From Arthrobacter sp. CAU 1506 (lineage in GTDB: Bacteria; Actinomycetota; Actinomycetes; Actinomycetales; Micrococcaceae): a stretch of 64,000 nucleotides of DNA. The notes under the pieces are model-generated. The model had not been told where the DNA came from, did not search any database, and was given only the letters and a program-made list of their open reading frames with translations. Location: positions 124,001-188,000 of the forward strand of contig NZ_SUKC01000002.1 of NCBI RefSeq assembly GCF_005047635.1, given 5' to 3'. Numbering within the stretch: the stretch's first letter is position 1; the number at the start of each line of letters is the position of its first letter. Of this stretch, positions 1-8,367 are shown in pieces. The position numbers and the translations under genes are program-made.

Positions 1-108
1 ACGGGCGGCGACCATGGCGAGCCATACCGGCAAAAACAGCAGGCTGCATGGATTGAATAAGGCTGCTACTCCGGCGGCGAGGGCATAGCTGGGCACTGAT
101 TCAAACAT
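1..108 (-). CDS. CcdA/DsbD-like thiol-disulfide membrane protein, N-terminal fragment
   Basis: An open frame starts with ATG at 108 and runs without a stop to the left edge, giving 36 residues. It reads as a first transmembrane segment with an Ala-rich run, then FNPCSLLFLP. An Asn-Pro-Cys followed by a hydrophobic stretch and a Pro is the hallmark of helix 1 in the CcdA/DsbD family, where the Cys is redox-active and passes electrons across the membrane to periplasmic thioredoxin-like proteins or cytochrome c maturation. No strong ribosome binding site precedes the ATG. The assignment rests on one motif in a short fragment; another small membrane protein is possible. Confidence 0.55.
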   Translation of the reverse strand, partial: MFESVPSYALAAGVAALFNPCSLLFLPVWLAMVAAR

Positions 109-210
109 GGGATAAACAGCGATCTTTCCAGGGGAAAATCGGGACGGGTGAAACCATTCTATCCGCCGCGCCCAGCCCAGTGATCCGCGCCGGAAATGCT
201 GCTGGGAACG

Positions 211-249
211 CAAATGCCCCGTCCGAGGTGACCTCGGACGGGGCATTTG
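211..249 (-). terminator. Perfect 19-bp inverted repeat, terminator after tRNA-fMet
   Basis: Arms 211-229 and 231-249 are perfectly complementary and GC-rich, and lie directly 3' of the tRNA on the minus strand. The flank on the minus strand is only moderately T-rich. The symmetry means it could also stop transcription from the CcdA-side in the other direction. Confidence 0.8.
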
Positions 250-256
250 TGTTTCG

Positions 257-330
257 TTGCGGGGAGAGGATTTGAACCTCTGACCTCTGGGTTATGAGCC
301 CAGCGAGCTACCGAACTGCTCCACCCCGCG
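257..330 (-). tRNA. Initiator tRNA-fMet (CAT anticodon)
   Basis: The reverse complement starts CGCGGGGTGGAGCAG and ends CCCCGCAA, 74 nt without an encoded CCA. The anticodon is CAT. Two initiator-specific features are visible: the first base C faces A72, so the acceptor stem lacks the 1:72 pair, and the anticodon stem carries three consecutive G:C pairs (GGG/CCC). The T-arm GGTTCAAATC is intact. It is therefore the formyl-methionine initiator, not the elongator. It has its own promoter just upstream and a strong hairpin just downstream, so it is a single-gene transcription unit. Confidence 0.97.
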
Positions 331-341
331 GCGCAGTGAAT

Positions 342-370
342 ACTCTACCGGCCGCGGGATGGTGAAGCAA
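342..370 (-). promoter_or_regulatory. Promoter of tRNA-fMet
   Basis: On the minus strand, TTGCTT (370-365) and TAGAGT (347-342) are separated by 17 bp, placing transcription start about 5 nt before the mature tRNA. The -35 box lies just past the stop codon of the UPF0182 gene. Confidence 0.65.
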
Positions 371-375
371 ATCGA

Positions 376-3375
376 TCAATTGCCCTCGGTGGCCGGGGGC
401 GACGGCTGCTCGGTTGCCGCGCCGGCGCCGTCCGGGGCCTTCCCCGAGATGGCACCTTCGGCGTCGATCGCGTCCTGGAGCGCCTGCTGCAAGCGCTTCT
501 GGGCTTCGCCGTAGGCTGCGAAGTCGCCCTTCGCCAGCGCTGCCTGCCCATCCTGGATCGCAGTGCGGGCCGTTTGCAGCGCCGTCTGCAGCTTTTCCTC
601 GGAGGTGGTCGTTGACGGAGCCTCCGGCGTCGCCGGTGTCTCACCCACGTTGCCTTGGTCGCCGGTGGTGGCACCCGAGTCGCCTTGGAAGACCTGGTCC
701 AGTGCTTCGGACAGCGTCGGGGCAAAGCCGACCGACTCGCCGAAGCTCACCAGCACCCTGCGCAAGATCGGGTAGGAGGAAGCGCCCGAGGACTGGACGT
801 AGACCGGCTGCACGTACAGCATGCCGCCGCCGACCGGAAGGCTGAGCAAGTTGCCGTTGATCACTTCGGACGCGCCCTGGCGCAGCAGGTTCAGCGCCTG
901 CGACACTTCGGTGTCCGAGTTGAACAGGTTCTGCGCCTGGCCGGGGCCGGGCACGGTGATGTCGCGCGGCATCTCGAGCAGCCGCATGGTGCCGTAGTCT
1001 TCCGCCTTCTCGCCGGCTTTACCGGTGCCGGCATCAGCGTTGACCGACAGGAATCCATACAGCACGTTTCGGGCCGGCTGGCTCGGCGGCGTGAACGGGA
1101 TGAACGGAGTAGTCAGGGAGAACGAGGTCTGATCTTGGTTGGGCATCTTCAGCGACAGGTAATACGGCGGCTGCTTCACCGACGATCCCTCGCCCAGCGT
1201 CGGGTCCGCGGGAACGCTCCACGCGTCGGAGTTCTCGTAGAACTGGCCGACATCGGTCACGTGGTAGCGGGTCAGCAGTTCACGCTGCACCTTGAAAAGG
1301 TCCTCCGGGTAGCGGACGTGGGCCATCAGATCGGCCGACATTTCGCTGTACGGCTTGAGCGTCGTCGGGAAGACTTTTTGCCAGGCCTTGAGCAGCGGAT
1401 CGTGGTCATCCCACGCGTACAAGTCCACCGACCCGTCGTAGGCGTCAACCGTTGCCTTGACGGAGTTGCGGATGTAGTTGACGTCCTCGGCCGGCAGCGC
1501 GACCGTGGCCCCTTCCCGGGTGGTCGAATCGGTCGTCGCCGATTCCAACTGCTGCGGGGTGGAGTACGGGAAAGCCTTGCTGGTGGTGTACGCGTCGACG
1601 ATCCACTTCACCCGGCCATCCACGATCGCAGGATAGGCGTTGCCGTCCACCGTCAAGTAGGGAGCCACCTTCTCGACACGTTCGCGGGGATTGCGGTCGT
1701 AGAGGATCTGGGATTCGGAGTTGACGGCGTCGGAGACCATCAGGTCAGTGGACTGGAACTTCAGCGCGTACACCAGACGGTTGAACCAGTTGCCGATCCG
1801 CGGACCGCCATCGCCGTCGAACGTATTCCGGGTGTCGGTTTCGGCATTGGCGCTCTGCGGCCGGTCGATCTCGATCGGATTGCTGCCTTTGGGCGCGCCG
1901 ACAATCGAATAGTCCGGCGACTTTTCGCCGAAATAGATCCTCGGCTCATAGCTGGAGTCATTGGCCAGTGCACCCTGGGTCGGGATTCCGGAGAGCAGGA
2001 AGGAGGGCTTTCCGTCGGGCTCGACCCTGGATCCGGAGGCTGCCACGACTCCATAGCCATGCGTGTACAGCAGGTGCTCGTTGACCCAGCCGGCGGGCAC
2101 ACCCGCGGTGTTCAGCTCACGGACCGCGATAACGGTGTCCTGCACCTCGCCGTCGATCTTGTAACGGTCCACGTTGAGGGTTTTGTCGAACTGGTAGTAC
2201 TGGCGGAACTGTTCCAGCTGGGCAAACGCGTCGGAAACCAGGTTCGGGTCCAGCAGCCGGATGTTCGCCGTGGTCTCGGCATCCTTGCGGAGCGCACCGG
2301 CTTCAGCCTCCAACGTCGCCTTGTAGTTGGTGGACTCGATCTTATCCAGTCCGTACGCCAGTTGGGTCAGCGCAATATTCCGTTGGATGTAATCCGCTTC
2401 CACCTTCTGCTCGTTGGGCTCCACCTGGAAACGCTGCACGATCCACGGGTAGACGCCGCCGGCCAGAATGGCGGTCACGATGAGCATCGCGGTGCCGACG
2501 ATCGGCAGGCGCCAGCGTCCGACAAACGCCGAAACGATGAACAGGATGGCCACCAGCACGGCGGCGACCGCCAGGATGGCCTTGGTAGGAATCACCGCAT
2601 GGACGTCCGTGTACAGCGCTCCGGTCCACTTCCCGGCGTCGGACTGCACCGTGGCATAACGGTCCAGCCAGTAGTTGATGCCCTGCAGGATCAGGAAGAG
2701 CGCGGCGAATACGGCCACATGGATCTTGGCAGCGGTGGACGCGAAGAAACCCTTGTCCTCCAGCCGGATCCCGCCGTAAAGGTAGTGGGTCAGCAGCCCG
2801 GCGATGCCGGCGATCAGCACGACGCTGATCAGGAAGCCGTTGATGAAGCCCAGGAACGGCAGCGTGTTCATGTAGAAGCTGTAGTCCAGGCCGAACTGAG
2901 GATCGGTCTGGCCGAACGGCTGCTGGTTGAAGAACAGCAGCACGGTCTGCCACGCCGAGGCAGCCGCGGTGCCGGCGAAGGCACCCAGCACCACCGGGAT
3001 GCCGATCATCAGCAGGCGGCGGACCGGTTCCAGCTGCTGCTGGTAGCGGTTCAGGTTGTCCTGCAGCGAGCTGTCCGGCGCGTACACCGGGCGCGAACGG
3101 TAGGCGATCCGCAGGCTGAAGTAGACGGCAAGGCCCATGATCAGGAACGCCGCTAGGAAAATGGCAATCCTGGTGCCGTTTTCTTTGAGGAAGACTTCCA
3201 GATAGCCCAGCTGGTTGTACCAGAGGATGTCTGCGTAAATCTGGGAGAAGAAGACGAAGCCGATCACCAGGACCGCCACCACAATCAGGGTGGGTACCAG
3301 TGCGGAGCGTTTCTTGCCAGAGTTGCTGGGCGGTGTTGGCCGGTCGCCGTAGGACCGGTCTTGTCCGAACGTCAC
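376..3375 (-). CDS. UPF0182 family large membrane protein
   Basis: This 999-residue protein has about seven hydrophobic segments in its first third (roughly residues 26-46, 69-88, 121-140, 172-195, 216-233, 265-285 and 291-312), then a long soluble region of about 600 residues and an acidic, Ala/Thr/Pro-rich C-terminal tail. Length, layout and sequence match the actinobacterial UPF0182 family (Rv3193c/Rv0064 type in mycobacteria, as I remember). No biochemical function is established for the family. The large domain after the last helix is probably extracytoplasmic. The start is GTG at 3375, with a GAGGT Shine-Dalgarno about 6 nt upstream. The next gene upstream on the same strand is the PDZ protease, 196 bp away. 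Confidence 0.9.
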   Translation of the reverse strand: MTFGQDRSYGDRPTPPSNSGKKRSALVPTLIVVAVLVIGFVFFSQIYADILWYNQLGYLEVFLKENGTRIAIFLAAFLIMGLAVYFSLRIAYRSRPVYAPDSSLQDNLNRYQQQLEPVRRLLMIGIPVVLGAFAGTAAASAWQTVLLFFNQQPFGQTDPQFGLDYSFYMNTLPFLGFINGFLISVVLIAGIAGLLTHYLYGGIRLEDKGFFASTAAKIHVAVFAALFLILQGINYWLDRYATVQSDAGKWTGALYTDVHAVIPTKAILAVAAVLVAILFIVSAFVGRWRLPIVGTAMLIVTAILAGGVYPWIVQRFQVEPNEQKVEADYIQRNIALTQLAYGLDKIESTNYKATLEAEAGALRKDAETTANIRLLDPNLVSDAFAQLEQFRQYYQFDKTLNVDRYKIDGEVQDTVIAVRELNTAGVPAGWVNEHLLYTHGYGVVAASGSRVEPDGKPSFLLSGIPTQGALANDSSYEPRIYFGEKSPDYSIVGAPKGSNPIEIDRPQSANAETDTRNTFDGDGGPRIGNWFNRLVYALKFQSTDLMVSDAVNSESQILYDRNPRERVEKVAPYLTVDGNAYPAIVDGRVKWIVDAYTTSKAFPYSTPQQLESATTDSTTREGATVALPAEDVNYIRNSVKATVDAYDGSVDLYAWDDHDPLLKAWQKVFPTTLKPYSEMSADLMAHVRYPEDLFKVQRELLTRYHVTDVGQFYENSDAWSVPADPTLGEGSSVKQPPYYLSLKMPNQDQTSFSLTTPFIPFTPPSQPARNVLYGFLSVNADAGTGKAGEKAEDYGTMRLLEMPRDITVPGPGQAQNLFNSDTEVSQALNLLRQGASEVINGNLLSLPVGGGMLYVQPVYVQSSGASSYPILRRVLVSFGESVGFAPTLSEALDQVFQGDSGATTGDQGNVGETPATPEAPSTTTSEEKLQTALQTARTAIQDGQAALAKGDFAAYGEAQKRLQQALQDAIDAEGAISGKAPDGAGAATEQPSPPATEGN

Positions 3376-3552
3376 TCGTTACCTCGTTGTTTGCGGGCTT
3401 AGCATCGCGGCGAACCCGCCGCTGCCGGGGATACACCCCCTAGTTACCACGAACGGACGTCTCGGAGGGTTCCTGTCCCATTCTGCCTTGTCAGCACCGG
3501 CCCGGGCGAACCGCGGCGGGGGTTAGCCCGTGACTGTTGCCTGAATGTGACC

Positions 3553-3587
3553 GCCCGGCAGCTGAAACGAATCAGCTGCAGCCGGGC
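3553..3587 (-). terminator. Hairpin spanning the stop codon of the PDZ protease gene
   Basis: GCCCGGC-AGCTGA, loop AACGAA, TCAGCT-(gca)-GCCGGGC form a long stem with a three-base bulge. The TGA stop at 3574-3572 lies inside the right arm. There is no T-run, so it may act as a 3' stabiliser rather than as an efficient terminator. Confidence 0.45.
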
Positions 3588-4705
3588 AGGGATGACGTGT
3601 CCCCGCCCTCGCCGGCCAGTGTGACGGCGTGGACGGCCTCGTCCAACGTAGCCACCGAGACCACCTGCAGCCCGTCCGGAACATGGCCGGCCACCTCCGC
3701 GCAGTTGGCCTCCGGCGCCAGGAACACGGTAGCCCCGGCTTCTGCCGCGCCGACCAGTTTCTGCCGGATGCCGCCGATCGGACCGACGGTGCCGTCGGCG
3801 TCGATGGTTCCGGTCCCGGCGAAGTGCTTGCCGCCGGTCATTTCCCCTTCGGTCAGGGTGTCGATGATGCCCAGCGCAAACATCATGCCGGCGCTGGGGC
3901 CGCCCACGTTGTCCAGTTGGATCTTGACCTGGAACGGGAAGTCGAATTCGGTGCCCAGCATGACGCCCAATTGGTACACGCCGTCGCCGTTTTCCTTCGG
4001 GGCGACGTCCACGGTTTCCTTCCGGCCGTCGCGTGTGATGCCCAGTTCCACCGGCGCACCGTCACTGGCATTGAGTTCATCGCGCAACACGTCAATGCCG
4101 GTGACCGGCCGGCCGTTGACCGTCCGGATGGTGTCCTTGGCCTCCAGCTTCCCGGCTGCCGCGGCATCCGGAGTGAAGTCGGCTACCGACAGGGTCTGGG
4201 AGTACTTCACATCCAGCTGCGTCAAAGCCGCCGCGATAGAGGACTCCTGTGACGACGCCATCAACGCAGCGTTCTGCTGTTGGATGTCGTCCTGCGTCAC
4301 GTCCGGCGGGTAGACCAGATCGGTGGGCGCGACGCTGCGCTGCGGGTTGAGCCAGGCGGCCAGGACCTGCAGCATGTTGACCTGCGAGTTGCGTCCGCCC
4401 TCCACGTACACCGTCGTGAGATCCAGGGCGCCGGACGTCTTGTAGGTCCGATGGTCCGGGACCTCGATCAGCGGCGTTCCGGAGACTTCGCCAATGGTGT
4501 TGATCGCCGGGCCGGGCGTCTCGATGACATATCCCGCGGGCAGCGCCAGTCCTACCACTCCGGTCACTACGGCCACGACGGCGGCGGCGGCCATGACCGG
4601 CCCCCTGCGTTCCCGGGGACGCGGCGCAACCGGCTGCTGGCCGGCGCCTTCGCCGGCCCGGCCGTCCATGCCCGGCTCGGTGCCGTTGTTGGTGGACTGT
4701 GTCAC
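3572..4705 (-). CDS. Membrane-anchored PDZ/Lon-type (S16) serine protease, YlbL family
   Basis: The 377-residue protein has a short cytoplasmic N-terminus, one membrane anchor (about 37-58), a PDZ domain (about 165-245) and a C-terminal Lon-like S16 protease domain. The catalytic dyad is visible: Ser271 in GGPSAG and Lys316 in GGIRQK, 45 residues apart as in Lon. Such proteins are thought to degrade envelope substrates in an ATP-independent way. An open frame continues upstream to 4993, but it would overlap the divergent gene and reads as non-protein-like. I chose GTG at 4705, which follows AGAGGG by 10 nt. The neighbour order with UPF0182 and DUF2342 is conserved in Actinobacteria. Confidence 0.88.
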   Translation of the reverse strand: MTQSTNNGTEPGMDGRAGEGAGQQPVAPRPRERRGPVMAAAAVVAVVTGVVGLALPAGYVIETPGPAINTIGEVSGTPLIEVPDHRTYKTSGALDLTTVYVEGGRNSQVNMLQVLAAWLNPQRSVAPTDLVYPPDVTQDDIQQQNAALMASSQESSIAAALTQLDVKYSQTLSVADFTPDAAAAGKLEAKDTIRTVNGRPVTGIDVLRDELNASDGAPVELGITRDGRKETVDVAPKENGDGVYQLGVMLGTEFDFPFQVKIQLDNVGGPSAGMMFALGIIDTLTEGEMTGGKHFAGTGTIDADGTVGPIGGIRQKLVGAAEAGATVFLAPEANCAEVAGHVPDGLQVVSVATLDEAVHAVTLAGEGGDTSSLPGCS

Positions 4706-4982
4706 CTGATGAATTCCCTCTCGGAACGCTCCGGATTGCTTGCTGACGGCACTGCCGCCTGACGGCGCTGACGGTGCCTGCTCTAGCGTACGCCGTTGGC
4801 CCGGCATCGGCGGTCCTGGGGCTGCTCGGCCTAGAGCGAACTGCCCGTCCTCCGGCGCGACAAGGAATCCCGGCTGCCGGTAACGTTGGAGTGACGCAAC
4901 ATCCCGGGCGCTGTCGCCGCGGCCTCCGCGGCAGCGGCTGCGGCCCGTGCCCGTTCCAACCCCTCGAGGACCGGTGGTAGTG

Positions 4983-6413
4983 ATGACCCCCAAGCAGCCA
5001 GATGACGACGCGCAGGATCCGCTGTCGGAGATGTTCGCCCGGCTCTTCGGCGGTCAGGCAGGGGACGTGGATCCCGCAGCTATGGCCAAGGCCGCAGGCC
5101 TGCCTTCCGACCCCAATTCGCTGGCCCAGATGTTCCAGCAGGTCCAAGCCATGATGAGCGCCCCGTCGGAGGGGCCCGTCAACTGGAAACTTGCCCACGA
5201 AAACGCCCGCAAGGTGGCAGCTTCGGACAGCGACCCTTCGGTATCCGCGCAGCAGAGCCGCGCGATTGACGAGGCGCTCCGCCTGGCGGAGATGTGGCTC
5301 GATCCCGCCACGACCATTCCCGGCACGGGAGTGATTGGCCGGGCATGGTCCCGAGCCGAATGGGTCGAGGCAACGTTGCCCACCTGGAAGCGGCTGACCG
5401 AGCCGGTTGCCAACAGCATCGCGTTTGCGCTGACCTCGGCGCTCACCGAGCAGGTGCCGGAAGAGATGAAGCAGATGCTCGGCGGGGCGCACTCCATGCT
5501 GCAAAACCTGGGCGGTGCGATGTTCGGCATGCAGCTGGGCCAGGCTGTCGGCGCGCTGGCCAAGGATGTGGTCAGTTCCAGCGACATCGGAGTTCCGCTG
5601 GTGGAGGGAAAGATGGCCCTGCTCCCGGCCAACGTCAAGGCCTTTGGTGAAGGCCTGGACATCCCCGCGCAGGACGTACTGCTCTTCCTGGCCATCCGGG
5701 AGGCGGCCCACACCCGGTTGTTCACCCACGTTCCCTGGCTGTCCGGCTACCTGCTGGGCGCGATCGAAAGCTACGCGCGCGGCATCCACATCGACATGAG
5801 CCGGATCGAGGAAGTCGCCCGCAACATCGACCCCAGCAATCCTGAGTCCATGCAGCAGGCGCTCTCGCAGGGCGTCTTCATGCCGCAGCGCACCCCGGAA
5901 CAGGACGCCGCACTGATCAAGCTGGAAACAGCCCTCGCGTTGGTCGAGGGCTGGGTGGATGAACTCACCGCCAGCGCCGCGGCCAACTTGCCCTCCGCCC
6001 CGGCGCTGCGCGAAACGGTCCGGCGACGCCGTGCCACCGGTGGCCCGGCCGAACACGCGTTCGCGGCCTTGGTGGGCCTGGAACTGCGGCCCCGGCGGTT
6101 GCGCGATGCTGCAGCGCTCTGGGCTGCGCTGAAGGAGGAACGCGGGATCGAGGGACGCGACGACGTCTGGAACCACCCTGACCTGCTCCCGACGCCCGAG
6201 GATCTGGACGACCCGGCAGGCTTCAGCGCCCGCCGGAAACTGCTGGACGCCTCGGAAGCTGAAGTCGATGAGGCGCTGCAGAAGCTCTTGAGCGGCGGAT
6301 TCGACGAGCAGCCGGATGGCGGTGGCTCCCCGGACCAGGACGGGCCTTCCGACGGGGAGGATGACGGTTCGGAGGGCGGCCAGGACAACTCCGGCAACGG
6401 CGACCGCAGCTAG
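4983..6413 (+). CDS. DUF2342 family zinc-dependent metalloprotease-like protein
   Basis: The 476-residue protein is mostly helical and belongs to the actinobacterial family annotated as putative hydrolase or zincin-like metallopeptidase type 2 (DUF2342). The region IREAAHTRLF resembles a degenerate HExxH helix (E-A-A-H), which is why the family is grouped with zincins; catalytic activity is not proven. The C-terminal 45 residues are an acidic Gly/Asp/Ser-rich tail, likely disordered. ATG 4983 is preferred, with GAGGA about 12 nt upstream; GTG 4980 and an ATG at 4947 are alternatives. It is divergent from the PDZ protease. Its stop overlaps by four bases the stop of the convergent metallopeptidase gene. 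Confidence 0.85.
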   Translation: MTPKQPDDDAQDPLSEMFARLFGGQAGDVDPAAMAKAAGLPSDPNSLAQMFQQVQAMMSAPSEGPVNWKLAHENARKVAASDSDPSVSAQQSRAIDEALRLAEMWLDPATTIPGTGVIGRAWSRAEWVEATLPTWKRLTEPVANSIAFALTSALTEQVPEEMKQMLGGAHSMLQNLGGAMFGMQLGQAVGALAKDVVSSSDIGVPLVEGKMALLPANVKAFGEGLDIPAQDVLLFLAIREAAHTRLFTHVPWLSGYLLGAIESYARGIHIDMSRIEEVARNIDPSNPESMQQALSQGVFMPQRTPEQDAALIKLETALALVEGWVDELTASAAANLPSAPALRETVRRRRATGGPAEHAFAALVGLELRPRRLRDAAALWAALKEERGIEGRDDVWNHPDLLPTPEDLDDPAGFSARRKLLDASEAEVDEALQKLLSGGFDEQPDGGGSPDQDGPSDGEDDGSEGGQDNSGNGDRS

Positions 6414-7099
6414 CTAGCGCCCTCGCTCTCGCCGTCCAGCACGTCGCCGTCACCCTCAAGCACGTCGCCGTCGTCGTCCTGCAGGCCGCGGCCCATGGCA
6501 AAGGCTGCGCCGGAGAGGAAGGCCTTGGCCCGCTCCAACTGGGGGTAGGGCTGCAGCAGCCGCCAGAAGCGTGGCCCGTGTCCTGCCTCCAGCAGGTGGG
6601 CGAGCTCGTGCAGGATCACATAGTCCACCACCCATGCGGGCATCTCTTTGATCTTGTCCGAAATGCGGATGGTGCCGTGCGCCGGCGTGGCCGATCCCCA
6701 GCGGTCGTTCTGGTTGGACACCCAGCGGATGCTTTCCGGCACGGCGTCGCCGGCCAAGTAGCGCTCCGACAGCTCTGCCGCGCGGCGGGCCAGCTCGGCG
6801 TCATTGGTTGCAGTCCGGCCCGCCGGACGCGCCGTGCGGGTCTCGAGTTTGGCCAGCATCCGCCGCACCCACTCCTGTTCCTGCGCCTGGCTAAAGTGCC
6901 CGGGAATGGAGATCACGGCCGCCCCGTCCCGCCATGCGGCCGAGACCGTCCGGCGCCTCCGCGCGGAGCGTTTGACCACCACGGGGGCACCGTTGGATGT
7001 GGTCAACGGCACACGATCTCCGGCGCCCGCCACCAGCGGCACCGGCCGCGAGGTTGCTGCTAAACCGCGGGAATTCTGCGTCTGTTCTGCTCGGGACAT
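6410..7099 (-). CDS. YgjP/SprT-like zinc metallopeptidase (DUF45, M48-type)
   Basis: Of 229 residues, the core domain ends in VILHELAHLLEAGHGPRFW. HELAH (164-168) gives two zinc ligands and the general base, and His174 (GHGPxFW) gives the third ligand, the signature of the YgjP-like family. The preceding RWGS in NDRWGSAT is also a family hallmark. Substrate is unknown; relatives sit with type I restriction systems or alone. The last 25 residues are acidic with an imperfect DGDVLEGDGDVLDGE repeat. There is no Shine-Dalgarno. TAACCT lies 6 nt upstream of the ATG, which suggests a leaderless mRNA. Confidence 0.87.
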   Translation of the reverse strand: MSRAEQTQNSRGLAATSRPVPLVAGAGDRVPLTTSNGAPVVVKRSARRRRTVSAAWRDGAAVISIPGHFSQAQEQEWVRRMLAKLETRTARPAGRTATNDAELARRAAELSERYLAGDAVPESIRWVSNQNDRWGSATPAHGTIRISDKIKEMPAWVVDYVILHELAHLLEAGHGPRFWRLLQPYPQLERAKAFLSGAAFAMGRGLQDDDGDVLEGDGDVLDGESEGAS

Positions 7100-7105
7100 G
7101 CGTTG

Positions 7106-7111
7106 AGGTTA
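7106..7111 (-). promoter_or_regulatory. -10 box TAACCT, leaderless start of the YgjP-like gene
   Basis: The hexamer TAACCT ends 7 nt before the ATG at 7099, so the predicted +1 is the start codon. No clear -35 is visible. Confidence 0.5.
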
Positions 7112-7161
7112 CCGGGTGCCTCCGACCGGCCGCATCCGCTCATGGCTCCAACCCCGCTTTC

Positions 7162-7170
7162 TGTGGATAA
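7162..7170 (+). promoter_or_regulatory. Single perfect DnaA-box-like 9-mer (TGTGGATAA)
   Basis: The reverse complement is TTATCCACA, the classical DnaA R1 box. It stands alone in the 151-bp divergent intergenic region before the ThiF gene. One 9-mer in 64 kb can easily occur by chance. Confidence 0.25.
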
Positions 7171-7250
7171 CCATCCGGCAACGGCCAGCGCCGTGCCAGC
7201 ATGGACTATCCAGTTCGCTCCCGGTCAGGGGACAACCGCAAGGAGGCGCC

Positions 7251-8324
7251 ATGGCTCGGCTGAAACTCAATCCCGGCCTGCGCATGGTCGAATTCGCAGC
7301 CGGCCGTGTGCAGTTCGGCCTAGGTGCCGGCGGCCTGGTGCTCGAAGGAACCGAGGAAACCGACCGGCGCTTCCTGCGCCGGCTGCGCCAGGGCTTCGAA
7401 TCGGCCGAACTGGACGCAGTGCGCACGGACTGTGGCCTGACGGCGGAACGGGCCGCGATGCTGCTGGCGGCGCTGGCTCCGGTGCTGGTTCCGGATTCCG
7501 GCGGCGAACGCTTGTCCGGTTTGCGCGCGGACCGGCTGGCCCCGGACGCCCGCCACTGGTCTGCCGTCTACTCGGCCGATAGCGAGGGATCGCTGGCCGC
7601 ACGTAGCCGCTGCGTGGTGCAGATCATCGGGCTGGGTCGCACCGGTGCAGCGTTGGCCACGGCCTTGACGGCTGCCGGCGTGGGTACGCTTCTGCTGGAG
7701 GACCCGGCGGTGGTGGGCCCGGCGGACGTGGGCTCGGGCGCCTTCCGGATCACCGACATCGGGCTGACCAGAGGACAGGCTGTTAGGCGCGCGGCGCGCC
7801 AGATCGATCCGACCGTCGCCTGCCATCTCTTGCCGGGCTCGACCGCGGAGCAAGGCGCCGCCGGCATTTTTCCGCGGGCGCTTAACCTGGCCATCTATCT
7901 CGACCGCGACGTGGCAGACCCTCGGGTCTCGGCCGCGCTGCTGAGCCGGGGCCACCCGCACCTGAGCGTCCTGGTGCGCGAACACGACACCTTGATCGGA
8001 CCGCTCGTGGTCCCAGGCCACACCAGTTGCCTCGGTTGTGTGGAACTGCACCGAACGGATGCCGATCCGGCGTGGCCGGAAGTCGTTGCCCGGCTGACCG
8101 GCACGCCGGTGAAAGCGGCCGGCCGGATTTCCGCCGACGAGGTCTCCCAGTCGGTAGCGGCCGCCGGTTTGGCGGCCCATCAGGCTCTGCTGTTCCTGGA
8201 CGGACGGAATCAACCGGGCAGCTTTTCCGCCGTGCTCAAGCTCGAAAGCGGTGACGGCACCGTGACCCGGCACGCCTATCCCCCGCACCCGGGCTGCGGC
8301 TGCGTACTGGCGGCTGCATCCTGA
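7251..8324 (+). CDS. Lone E1-like ThiF-family adenylyltransferase (cyclodehydratase-like)
   Basis: The 357-residue protein has an N-terminal helical region (1-110) that is not a typical ThiF part, then a Rossmann fold with GxGxxG at 127-132 (GLGRTG) and an acidic residue after the second strand (LLLEDPAVVGPADVG). Two cysteine pairs, C260/C263 (TSCLGC) and C349/C351 at the very end, fit the structural zinc site of E1 and TOMM cyclodehydratase C-like proteins. The usual Lys of the ThiF KA motif is replaced (RGQAV). AAGGAGG 8 bp before ATG 7251 fixes the start. No sulfur carrier, YcaO or precursor peptide lies next to it, so the substrate is unknown. A similar gene sits at this position in mycobacteria (Rv3196, from memory). 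Confidence 0.8.
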   Translation: MARLKLNPGLRMVEFAAGRVQFGLGAGGLVLEGTEETDRRFLRRLRQGFESAELDAVRTDCGLTAERAAMLLAALAPVLVPDSGGERLSGLRADRLAPDARHWSAVYSADSEGSLAARSRCVVQIIGLGRTGAALATALTAAGVGTLLLEDPAVVGPADVGSGAFRITDIGLTRGQAVRRAARQIDPTVACHLLPGSTAEQGAAGIFPRALNLAIYLDRDVADPRVSAALLSRGHPHLSVLVREHDTLIGPLVVPGHTSCLGCVELHRTDADPAWPEVVARLTGTPVKAAGRISADEVSQSVAAAGLAAHQALLFLDGRNQPGSFSAVLKLESGDGTVTRHAYPPHPGCGCVLAAAS

Positions 8325-8367
8325 CACCGGCCGGTACCACTGGGAACCGCGGCAGCGGCCGACAGGC

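Noticed and set aside
655-3156. 833-codon open frame on the plus strand
   Set aside because: It lies antisense to the UPF0182 gene; its protein is rich in Arg/His/Gln/Gly without any domain, a typical shadow in high-GC DNA.
4092-6176. 694-codon open frame on the minus strand across two genes
   Set aside because: It overlaps the PDZ and DUF2342 genes, which both show real motifs; its translation is shadow-like.
7162-7170. Replication origin from a DnaA-box-like 9-mer
   Set aside because: It is a single box without clustering, an AT-rich unwinding element or dnaA/dnaN neighbours.
7251-8324. TOMM/bacteriocin biosynthesis cluster
   Set aside because: There is only an E1-like protein; no YcaO, dehydrogenase, precursor peptide or exporter is nearby.
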